A DNA stretch of 64,000 nucleotides, taken from Noviherbaspirillum cavernae (GTDB lineage: Bacteria > Pseudomonadota > Gammaproteobacteria > Burkholderiales > Burkholderiaceae_D). Below are positions 54,471-61,411 of the stretch, piece after piece (position 1 is the first letter of the stretch; each line of letters starts with the position of its first letter). Made by a program: the position numbers and the translations under genes. Below the pieces are notes generated by a model that was not told the DNA's origin, did no database searches, and saw nothing but the letters and a program-made list of their open reading frames with translations. The stretch is taken from NCBI RefSeq assembly GCF_003590875.1, contig NZ_QYUN01000003.1, positions 124,001-188,000 on the forward strand. The letters run 5' to 3'.

Positions 54471-55898
54471 TCAAATCGTTTTCGAATAGCGCAGACGTTG
54501 CGGCTTCATCTCCTGCCTGCCGTTCAGATAGCGGTCGAAAACCATGCAGATATTGCGGATCAGAAGACGCCCCTTTGGCGTGATGGTCAGCCATTCATCG
54601 CCGATCTGCAGCAGACCGTCCGACTCGAACGAGCGCAACTTGTCCATTTCCTCCGCGAAGTACGCCGTGAACGCAATCGGATAAGCCAGCTCCAGAGACG
54701 CGATCGACAACTCGAAGTTGCACATCAATGTCTGGATGACAATGCGACGCAGCAGGTCATCCATGTCCAGCCGGATGCCGCGCGTGATCGGCAGCCGGCC
54801 CTGCTCGATGCACTCGTAATAGGCATCCAGCGTTTTTTCGTTCTGGCTGTAAGTGCCGCCGACCGAGCTGATGGCGGACACGCCGCAGGACACCATCTCG
54901 GCTTCGGCGTGGGTCGAGTACCCCTGGAAGTTGCGATGCAATCGTCCCTGCCTTTGCGCAATCGCCAGATCGTCGCCCGGTCTGGCGAAATGATCCATGC
55001 CGATATACGCATAACCGGCCCCGGTCAGCCGTTCGATGCAAAGCGACAGCATGTCGATTCTGGTTTCGGCACTCGGCAGTTCCGCCTCGTCGATGCGGCG
55101 CTGCGGCTTGAACAGATGCGGCAGATGCGCATAGTTGTAGATCGAGATGCGATCCGGGTCGGCGGCGATGACCTTCGCCAGGGTCTGTTCCATCGTGACG
55201 ACGGACTGCTTCGGCAGGCCGTAGATCAGGTCGATGCTGACGGATCGGAAACCGGCATCGCGCGCGGCGCGAATCGCTTCGAGCGTCTTTTCTTCCGGCT
55301 GAATGCGGTTGACCGCCTTCTGCACATCCGCATCGAAATCCTGCACGCCGAGGCTGATGCGGTTGAATCCCTGCGCGCGCAGCGAATGAATGCGCGCCGC
55401 CGTGACGGTGCGCGGATCGATCTCGATCGAATACTCGCCATCCCCGTCCGCCGCAAAACTGAACCAGCGGCGCAGATGCGCCAGCAGGTCGCCCAGCTGC
55501 GCGTCGCTCAGGTAGGTCGGCGTGCCGCCGCCGAAATGCATCTGCTCCACCCGGTTCATGCCGGCGAACAGCCGCCCCTGCATGTCGATCTCGCGCTTGA
55601 GATAGGCGAGATAGGTGTCGGCCTTGCCGCGGTTCTTCGTGACGATCTTGTTGCAGGCGCAGTAATAGCAGACGGTATCGCAGAACGGGATGTGCACATA
55701 CAGCGACAAGGGATTGCGTGCGCCCATTGCGCGCACGCCGGACACCGCCTGCAGATAATCGCCGGAACGGAAATCCTCGGTGAAACGATCCGCCGTCGGG
55801 TACGAGGTATAGCGCGGCCCCTGCTGCGAGAGCTTGTGGATCAGCGGCGCATCGAACTGGATGGGCGCAATCGCGGACTGTGCTGCGTGGAATGTCAT
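54471..55898 (-). CDS. hemN: Oxygen-independent coproporphyrinogen III oxidase
   Basis: This 475-residue radical SAM enzyme makes protoporphyrinogen IX under low oxygen. The cluster motif C73-x3-C77-x2-C80 sits in HIPFCDTVCYYCACNK, and the HemN-type C82 follows. The C-terminal HemN domain is complete. It heads the operon hemN-TauE-ccoI-ccoS, and an FNR-like box lies about 90 bp upstream, linking haem supply to the cbb3 oxidase. Confidence 0.95.
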   Translation of the reverse strand: MTFHAAQSAIAPIQFDAPLIHKLSQQGPRYTSYPTADRFTEDFRSGDYLQAVSGVRAMGARNPLSLYVHIPFCDTVCYYCACNKIVTKNRGKADTYLAYLKREIDMQGRLFAGMNRVEQMHFGGGTPTYLSDAQLGDLLAHLRRWFSFAADGDGEYSIEIDPRTVTAARIHSLRAQGFNRISLGVQDFDADVQKAVNRIQPEEKTLEAIRAARDAGFRSVSIDLIYGLPKQSVVTMEQTLAKVIAADPDRISIYNYAHLPHLFKPQRRIDEAELPSAETRIDMLSLCIERLTGAGYAYIGMDHFARPGDDLAIAQRQGRLHRNFQGYSTHAEAEMVSCGVSAISSVGGTYSQNEKTLDAYYECIEQGRLPITRGIRLDMDDLLRRIVIQTLMCNFELSIASLELAYPIAFTAYFAEEMDKLRSFESDGLLQIGDEWLTITPKGRLLIRNICMVFDRYLNGRQEMKPQRLRYSKTI

Positions 55899-55979
55899 GT
55901 TGCCAACTCCTGCCGTGTCCCCGGGGTGGGGAATGGTTCAACCGGGAGGCAGTGTACGTTTGCGATACGCGGCGCTACC

Positions 55980-55993
55980 TTGATCCATGTCAA
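55980..55993 (-). promoter_or_regulatory. FNR-type box upstream of hemN
   Basis: TTGATCCATGTCAA matches TTGAT-N4-ATCAA with one change. The centre is about 88 bp before the hemN start, leaving room for a promoter and a leader of about 45 bases. This fits activation by Fnr. Confidence 0.65.
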
Positions 55994-56216
55994 AAATGGC
56001 CGGGTTGATCCTCGCGAACGGATGGGCGTGCACCGCGCCATCGTCTGGAAAACCGGCAGGCGGCATGTGTCGAATCGCGCTCTGCAGAATGCGAAATCGG
56101 CGGCATGGGTTTTGCGGCACACGCTTGTTCACTGCGACTTGCTGCCGCCGTTTCACGTCGCGCGGGCCGCGCATAGCATCATGTCAACAATGCACGCGAC
56201 AAGCGCGATGCCGCGC

Positions 56217-57389
56217 CTACGCCGCAGACGGCTCCGGCAACGGCGGACGCACGCCCGAAAGCAGATACCGGATCAGCTCGACCACAGACCTGATCTCGCT
56301 GCCGAACGGCAGCGGCTCCGAGCCACGGAAGAACAGGCCGCGCTTGATATCGCCGTTCAGCGCGAAGGCAAGCTGCGTGTCAATGCAGAATTGCCCCGCC
56401 TTGCCGATGCCGTCGCGCAGGCCGCACTGCTGCAGGCAGTCGAAGCCGACGGTGCATGGCTTCTGCCCTGCCTTCTTCTGCAGCTTCGCCTCCTTGTCCA
56501 GATAGTTCGCCAGCCACGGCGTGCGCACCGCACGCGCCGGCAATCCGGCAACGCTCATGAAGGTCACGATGTCTTCCGGCTTCGCCTGCGCCAGCACCTT
56601 CTTGAAAGCGGGCTGCGCGTCTCCTTCCGCCGTCACCGCGAATGCCGTGCCGAGCTGGATGGCAGCCGCGCCCATCGCAAACAATTCACGCACGGTGTCG
56701 TGGCTGTTCACGCCGCCCGCCGCGATCAGCGGAATGCGCTCGCGCTCGATACCCAGTTGCCGGAACAATTCCAGCGTACCCTCGATCACCACGGAAAATG
56801 CAAAGTGCGGATCGTTCACGTCCTCCAGCCGCGATGCGCCGAGATGTCCGGCCGCGTGGCGCGGATTCTCGATCACGATGGCATCCGGCAGGCGATTCTT
56901 GCGCATCCACTTCTTCAGCACGAGGGAGATGCCGCGCACGTCGGACAGGATCGGGATCAATGCGACCTGCGGATGGTCCGCCGTCAGTTCGGGCAAGTCC
57001 AGCGGCAGGCCGGCACCGACGACCACCGCGTCCGCACCGCTCTCGCAGGACTGCCTGACATACGCGGCGTACTCCGCCACTGCGCGCATGATGTTGACCG
57101 CGATCATGCCCTTGCCTTCCGCGAGCACTCTGGCTGCCTTGATCTCGCGGTCGAGTGCTATCAGGTTGGCGCGGTCGATCAATTCCTTGTCGCGCGACTT
57201 TCCGGTTTGCGCCATCAGGTCGGCATGATGCCGCCGCAGATCGACGCTGGAGATGGTGCCGAGCGCGTCCTGCCTTGCCACGCTGCCGGCCAGCCGGTGC
57301 GCCGAAATGCCCACGCCCATGCCGCCTTGCACGATGGGCAGCAAGGCTTTGCCCCTGATGTTCAGTGACCGGCATTCGGTTTGCAGCAT
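56217..57389 (-). CDS. Nitronate monooxygenase family flavoprotein
   Basis: This 390-residue FMN TIM-barrel protein is related to 2-nitropropane dioxygenase. It has an N-terminal LLPIVQGGMGVGISAHRLAG and a central stretch VVGAGLPLDLPELTAD; AAGGVNSHDTVRELFAMGAAAIQLGTAFAVT (seen near residues 240-270) is the phosphate-binding part. A CTVGFDCLQQCGLRDG segment adds cysteines not found in the simplest members. GGAGG precedes the ATG at 57389. A perfect FNR box upstream suggests use under low oxygen. The physiological substrate is unknown. Confidence 0.82.
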   Translation of the reverse strand: MLQTECRSLNIRGKALLPIVQGGMGVGISAHRLAGSVARQDALGTISSVDLRRHHADLMAQTGKSRDKELIDRANLIALDREIKAARVLAEGKGMIAVNIMRAVAEYAAYVRQSCESGADAVVVGAGLPLDLPELTADHPQVALIPILSDVRGISLVLKKWMRKNRLPDAIVIENPRHAAGHLGASRLEDVNDPHFAFSVVIEGTLELFRQLGIERERIPLIAAGGVNSHDTVRELFAMGAAAIQLGTAFAVTAEGDAQPAFKKVLAQAKPEDIVTFMSVAGLPARAVRTPWLANYLDKEAKLQKKAGQKPCTVGFDCLQQCGLRDGIGKAGQFCIDTQLAFALNGDIKRGLFFRGSEPLPFGSEIRSVVELIRYLLSGVRPPLPEPSAA

Positions 57390-57448
57390 CTCGATTCCTC
57401 CCGTTTCATTGTCGGCAGCGAATGTAGCAAAGCGCAACTTCAATTTGT

Positions 57449-57462
57449 TTGATCTTGATCAA
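57449..57462. promoter_or_regulatory. FNR-type box between the nitronate monooxygenase gene and cheW
   Basis: TTGATCTTGATCAA is a perfect match to the FNR consensus. It is centred about 66 bp upstream of the monooxygenase start. It is also about 200 bp upstream of cheW on the other strand, where an effect is less likely. Confidence 0.7.
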
Positions 57463-57657
57463 GCATTGCCGTCTTGAGGAGAACAGCCGTGCGCATTGTC
57501 GAAATGTCCAGCCGATGCCGCATGGCGTCAGCGAATGAACAGTTTCATCTATCAAGTCACATGGCGTGCCGTCGTTACAGGGAGAACCGGCGACAGCGTC
57601 AGGACGACAAGATTGCGCCGGCATGTTGGTGACACAGGCAAACACTGGATGCAAACA

Positions 57658-58134
57658 ATGGAAAACGTTCAAGACAATCAAGGCCAGATCGAAGCACTGG
57701 CATTCAAGCTCGGCAGCGAGGAATACGGCATCAACATCCTGAAGGTGCAGGAAATCCGCGGCTACGACGCGGTGACGAAGATCGCCAACGCGCCGGAGTT
57801 CATCAAGGGCGTGGTCAATCTGCGCGGCGTGATCGTGCCGATCGTCGACATGCGCATCAAGTTCAATCTCGGCACGCCCACCTACGACCAGTTCACGGTC
57901 GTCATCATCCTCAACATCGGCGAGCGCGTGGTCGGCATGGTGGTCGACAGCGTGTCGGACGTGATCACGCTACCCGCCGAGCAGATCAAGCCGGCGCCGG
58001 AGATGGGCACCGCGCTCAACACCGACTACCTGATCGGTCTGGGCACCATCGACCAGCGCATGGTGATCCTGGTCGACATCGACCGCCTCATGTCGAGTAC
58101 GGAAATGGGATTGATTGAACAGCTTGCCGCGTAA
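57658..58134 (+). CDS. cheW: Chemotaxis coupling protein CheW
   Basis: This 158-residue CheW-domain protein links chemoreceptors to CheA. It has [46 protein letters not shown] and a C-terminal LVDIDRLMS. An ATG nine bases upstream (MQT) is an alternative. It is 56 bp before a chemoreceptor gene and probably co-transcribed with it; no CheA gene is in the window. Confidence 0.92.
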   Translation: MENVQDNQGQIEALAFKLGSEEYGINILKVQEIRGYDAVTKIANAPEFIKGVVNLRGVIVPIVDMRIKFNLGTPTYDQFTVVIILNIGERVVGMVVDSVSDVITLPAEQIKPAPEMGTALNTDYLIGLGTIDQRMVILVDIDRLMSSTEMGLIEQLAA

Positions 58135-58190
58135 GCGTCCAACGGACACATAGCCTCCCCTTTTACAGTTTCCAACATCGAGAAGACATC

Positions 58191-59927
58191 ATGAAATGGT
58201 TTTATGACCTGAAAATCGCGACCAAGCTGCTTGTGTCGTTCATTGTCGTGCTGTTGCTGACGGCATGCCTCGGCATCTTTTCCATCATCCAGCTGCAGCG
58301 GGTGAACCAGACCGCCACCGATCTGGCGGACAACTGGATGCCATCCATCAAGGCTGCAGGCGATATCAAATACGGCCTCTCGCGGCTGCGTTCGGCAACC
58401 CTGCAACACATCATGTCGGACGACATGGCCTCCAAGGACAGATACGAGAAGACGATAGGAGAAATGCTGGACAAGCTGCAGCAGGACCTGCAGAAGTATG
58501 AATCGCTCATGTCCGAACCGGAGGAGAAGAAGATCTACGGTGAGTTCATCAAGCTGCGGGAAGCGTACACGGTGCAGCGAAAGACCGCGATCGACCTGTC
58601 TCGTGCGATGAATACGGCGGAAGCCGCGGCACTGATGCGGGGCGATGGATTGAAGCTGTACAGCGAAATGGAAGCCAAGATACAACAGATCGTCCAATTC
58701 AACGAGGACAGCGGTGTCAAGGCCAGCGACCTCGGCGACGAACTCTATGCGACCTCGCGCATCTGGATCATCTCCCTGCTGGTGGGCTCGATCGCGCTCG
58801 GCTTCGTGCTGGCGCTGTGGCTGTCGCGCATGATCGCCAACTCGCTGCAGGAAGCCGTGACCGTGGCGCAGGCCGTGGCTGCCGGCGACCTCACCAGCCG
58901 CATCGAGGTCAAATCGAAGGACGAGACCGGCCAGCTGCTGGTGGCACTGAAGAACATGAACGAGAGCCTGGTGACCATCGTCAGCGAGGTGCGCAGCGGC
59001 ACCGACACCATCGCCACCGCCTCCAACCAGATTGCCAGCGGCAACCTCGACCTGTCCTCGCGTACCGAGGAGCAGGCCAGTTCGCTGGAGGAAACCGCCT
59101 CCTCGATGGAGGAACTGACCAGTACCGTCAAGCAGAACGCCGACAATGCGCGCCAGGCCAACGGCCTCGCGCTGTCGGCCTCGGAAGTGGCGAGCAAGGG
59201 CGGCGCGGTGGTCGGCCAGGTGGTGGACACGATGGCCTCGATCAATGCGTCGTCGAAGAAGATCGTGGACATCATCGGCGTAATCGATGGCATCGCCTTC
59301 CAGACCAACATCCTCGCACTGAACGCGGCGGTCGAGGCGGCCCGCGCCGGCGAGCAGGGCCGCGGCTTCGCGGTGGTGGCATCGGAGGTGCGCAGTCTCG
59401 CGCAGCGCTCGGCTTCGGCGGCAAAGGAGATCAAGTCCCTGATCGACGACTCGGTCAACAAGGTCGACACCGGCGCGAAGCTGGTCGACGAGGCCGGCGC
59501 GACGATGCAGGAGATCGTCGACAGCGTCAAGCGCGTGACCGACATCATGGGTGAGATCAGTGCCGCCAGCCAGGAGCAGACCGCCGGCATCGAACAGATC
59601 AACCAGGCGATCAGCCAGATGGACGAGGTGACGCAGCAGAACGCTTCGCTGGTGGAGGAAGCCGCCGCCGCCTCCGAGGCCTTGCAGGAACAGGCCGGCA
59701 AGCTGGCGCAAACGGTCAGCGTGTTCAAGGTGGATGGACACCAGGCGCGGCTGTCTGCCAATGCCGGGCGAACGGTCGACCTTGCGAAAGTGAAAGCCAA
59801 TGTCAATCGCTTGACTCCCAAGGTCACGGCAAAACGGAGCATCGGCGGCGTTGGCATCAACGCGCCCAAACCAGCGCGTATCGCCAATGCGCAAGCAGTC
59901 AGCGGCGATGAATGGGAACAGTTCTGA
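58191..59927 (+). CDS. Methyl-accepting chemotaxis protein with C-terminal tether pentapeptide
   Basis: This 578-residue receptor has TM1 at about 11-33, a periplasmic four-helix bundle (about 34-190), TM2 at about 191-212, HAMP (about 213-265) and a signalling coiled coil with [20 protein letters not shown]. After a linker of about 60 residues it ends DEWEQF. The last five residues EWEQF resemble the NWETF-type site that tethers CheR methyltransferase, absent from the two other receptors in the window. It follows cheW, and an intrinsic terminator follows its stop. Confidence 0.92.
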   Translation: MKWFYDLKIATKLLVSFIVVLLLTACLGIFSIIQLQRVNQTATDLADNWMPSIKAAGDIKYGLSRLRSATLQHIMSDDMASKDRYEKTIGEMLDKLQQDLQKYESLMSEPEEKKIYGEFIKLREAYTVQRKTAIDLSRAMNTAEAAALMRGDGLKLYSEMEAKIQQIVQFNEDSGVKASDLGDELYATSRIWIISLLVGSIALGFVLALWLSRMIANSLQEAVTVAQAVAAGDLTSRIEVKSKDETGQLLVALKNMNESLVTIVSEVRSGTDTIATASNQIASGNLDLSSRTEEQASSLEETASSMEELTSTVKQNADNARQANGLALSASEVASKGGAVVGQVVDTMASINASSKKIVDIIGVIDGIAFQTNILALNAAVEAARAGEQGRGFAVVASEVRSLAQRSASAAKEIKSLIDDSVNKVDTGAKLVDEAGATMQEIVDSVKRVTDIMGEISAASQEQTAGIEQINQAISQMDEVTQQNASLVEEAAAASEALQEQAGKLAQTVSVFKVDGHQARLSANAGRTVDLAKVKANVNRLTPKVTAKRSIGGVGINAPKPARIANAQAVSGDEWEQF

Positions 59928-59946
59928 ACCGTTGAAAAACAGGAAC

Positions 59947-59977
59947 GGGCGGGAGCTTCGTCTCCCGCCCTTGTTTC
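59947..59977 (+). terminator. Rho-independent terminator after the chemoreceptor
   Basis: GGGCGGGAG (59947-59955) pairs with CTCCCGCCC (59962-59970) around a 6-nt loop, followed by TTGTTT. It lies 20 bases after the chemoreceptor stop on the plus strand. Confidence 0.75.
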
Positions 59978-60036
59978 ATCTCCGTCCCTTGATCGCCGTT
60001 ATTTCACGAGCAAGGGCGCTGACTCAACGTCGAATA

Positions 60037-60050
60037 TTGATATTGATCAA
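60037..60050 (+). promoter_or_regulatory. FNR-type box upstream of a small hypothetical gene
   Basis: TTGATATTGATCAA is a perfect FNR consensus. It is centred about 90 bp before the TTG start at 60133 and no gene on the minus strand begins nearby. It suggests low-oxygen control of the small gene(s) that follow. Confidence 0.65.
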
Positions 60051-60132
60051 GGTGAGGTTCATCGCTCAAACGCATCAGAGAGGGACATGCCTATAGTGAA
60101 AGCAGCATGACCATCTGACAAAGGCACCCAAG

Positions 60133-60456
60133 TTGTCACGTTTAGAGTCGGAAACCCGCTTGCCGGACTTGAAAGTCCGCTGGTCCAATCTGAAAGGCGT
60201 GCTGGATCAGCTTACGGCAGACCAACGATGGCTCAGCACCCGGTTGGAGCTGCATGATCCTCTCGTGAAGGAAGTACAAGCCTGCAAAGTGCCAGCCCCC
60301 AGTCCGTTGACTATCGGGACCCTGCTGGCGTCCGTTCTGGGCGAAATCGATAGCGTTGAAAACGCCATAAGAAGCATGGAACGGCGTGAAAGACCCGGTC
60401 AGGAGCATGCCGGACCGACCGGCAGCGCACGAACAGATTCAACGAAAGGCGCATGA
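60133..60456 (+). CDS. Hypothetical protein, 107 aa
   Basis: This hydrophilic, mostly helical protein begins MSRLESETRLPDLKVRWSNL with a probable TTG start; AAGG lies eight bases upstream. No membrane segment, cysteine cluster or known motif is visible. The C-terminal 25 residues are rich in charged and small residues and look disordered. A perfect FNR box lies upstream. I do not recognise the family. The coding call rests on the open frame, codon use and the promoter-like context. Confidence 0.55.
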   Translation: MSRLESETRLPDLKVRWSNLKGVLDQLTADQRWLSTRLELHDPLVKEVQACKVPAPSPLTIGTLLASVLGEIDSVENAIRSMERRERPGQEHAGPTGSARTDSTKGA

Positions 60457-60564
60457 GCCCTTTGTCGTGAAAGGCGAACGCAACGGCATGTTCTCGCCAG
60501 GAGATCGATGTCATGCGCACGTGTGACAAAAGCTGCCGTAATCCGATTGGCAAGAGCAACAAGG

Positions 60565-60777
60565 ATGAAAACAACTGCTCTTGAATCAATCGTGACCTGT
60601 CCGCAATGCGGTTTTGCAAAGCAGGAAATCATGCCGACGAATGCCTGTCAGTTCTATTACGAATGCGAAAATTGCCACGCAGTTTTACGCCCAACGCCTG
60701 GTGACTGCTGTGTCTATTGTTCCTACGGGTCGGTGAAGTGTCCGTCAGTACAGGAACAACGCAGATGCCGTGATTAA
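60565..60777 (+). CDS. Small zinc-ribbon protein with GDCCxYCSYG motif
   Basis: This 70-residue protein has four cysteine pairs: CPQC, CENC, GDCCVYC and KCPS. The string TPGDCCVYCSYGSVKCP is a motif I recognise from small conserved proteins of unknown function, often near metal or stress genes. A start 57 bases upstream (60508) has AGGAG four bases before it and would add 19 basic residues; the shorter form fits the motif spacing better. The TAA stop is the first triplet of repeat B1. Confidence 0.65.
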   Translation: MKTTALESIVTCPQCGFAKQEIMPTNACQFYYECENCHAVLRPTPGDCCVYCSYGSVKCPSVQEQRRCRD

Positions 60778-61024
60778 GGCTGCGCTGAACAAGTCCCGCG
60801 ATGGCGCGCGCCTGAGTTCGGGATGGGCTGCAAGGCGCAAACCGCAGACATGGCGGGGCCATGGCGAGGGTGAAGCAGGGAATTCGGACAGCATGCTGTC
60901 CGCCTGCGTAACGGCACAGGCTTGCAAGCCTGTGCGCGCCCTGCAGGGGTTGCAACGCCGCGGACCGCCCGAACTCAGGATGCACAATGCACCGAAGCGT
61001 GAGGACTTGTTCAGCGTAGCCTTA
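60775..61024. repeat. Family B palindromic repeat with nested two-hairpin module (B1)
   Basis: This 250-bp element has ends TAAGGCTGCGCTGAACAAGT and GGACTTGTTCAGCGTAGCCT plus TA. Inner arms GCGCCTGAGTTCGGG and CCCGAACTCAGG also pair, so the whole can fold as a branched hairpin. The two-hairpin module lies at 60875-60935. The element starts on the TAA of the zinc-ribbon gene. It has no protein-coding potential that I trust. Confidence 0.85.
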
Positions 61025-61411
61025 AGTCGGCCTCCGGAAGTTCTGCCGTAACAGCAACGCAGCGGTTACAAATCGTCCGTTCTACCCGCAGATAAGCATC
61101 TTTACGCGCGCGCCGAGATATCATTGACCGTTGCCGAACGTGCGCGCTTCTTGATCACATTCCCGGCATAGCCGACGGCAACGGCGCCAGCCACCGTTGC
61201 CGAACGTGCGGCCATTGCCCTCGCCCATTCACTGTGAGCTTTCATCTCGGCAATGAAATTGCTAATACAAAGCATGCACCAGCACAAAGTCAAACAGGCT
61301 CCGCTGACTTATGCTTCTTGAATGTGCGAGCGCACTCTTGTGCGGCCGCACATTCAAGGACTGATCCTTCCCACGACGACATGTGAAGTTCAAGAAATAA
61401 CGGCGCTGACA
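61025..61411. other. Intergenic region before the GGDEF-EAL gene
   Basis: An 18-bp direct repeat ACCGTTGCCGAACGTGCG occurs at 61130 and 61194. A minus-strand open frame of 63 codons spans it but lacks a ribosome site and family resemblance, so I do not call it. A hairpin around CTTGAATGTGCG and GCCGCACATTCAAG (61315-61356) is visible. Promoter elements for the next gene were not obvious. Confidence 0.3.

Noticed and set aside
61102..61293. Small minus-strand gene of 63 codons
   Set aside because: It has no ribosome site or recognisable family, and its sequence is partly made of an 18-bp direct repeat.
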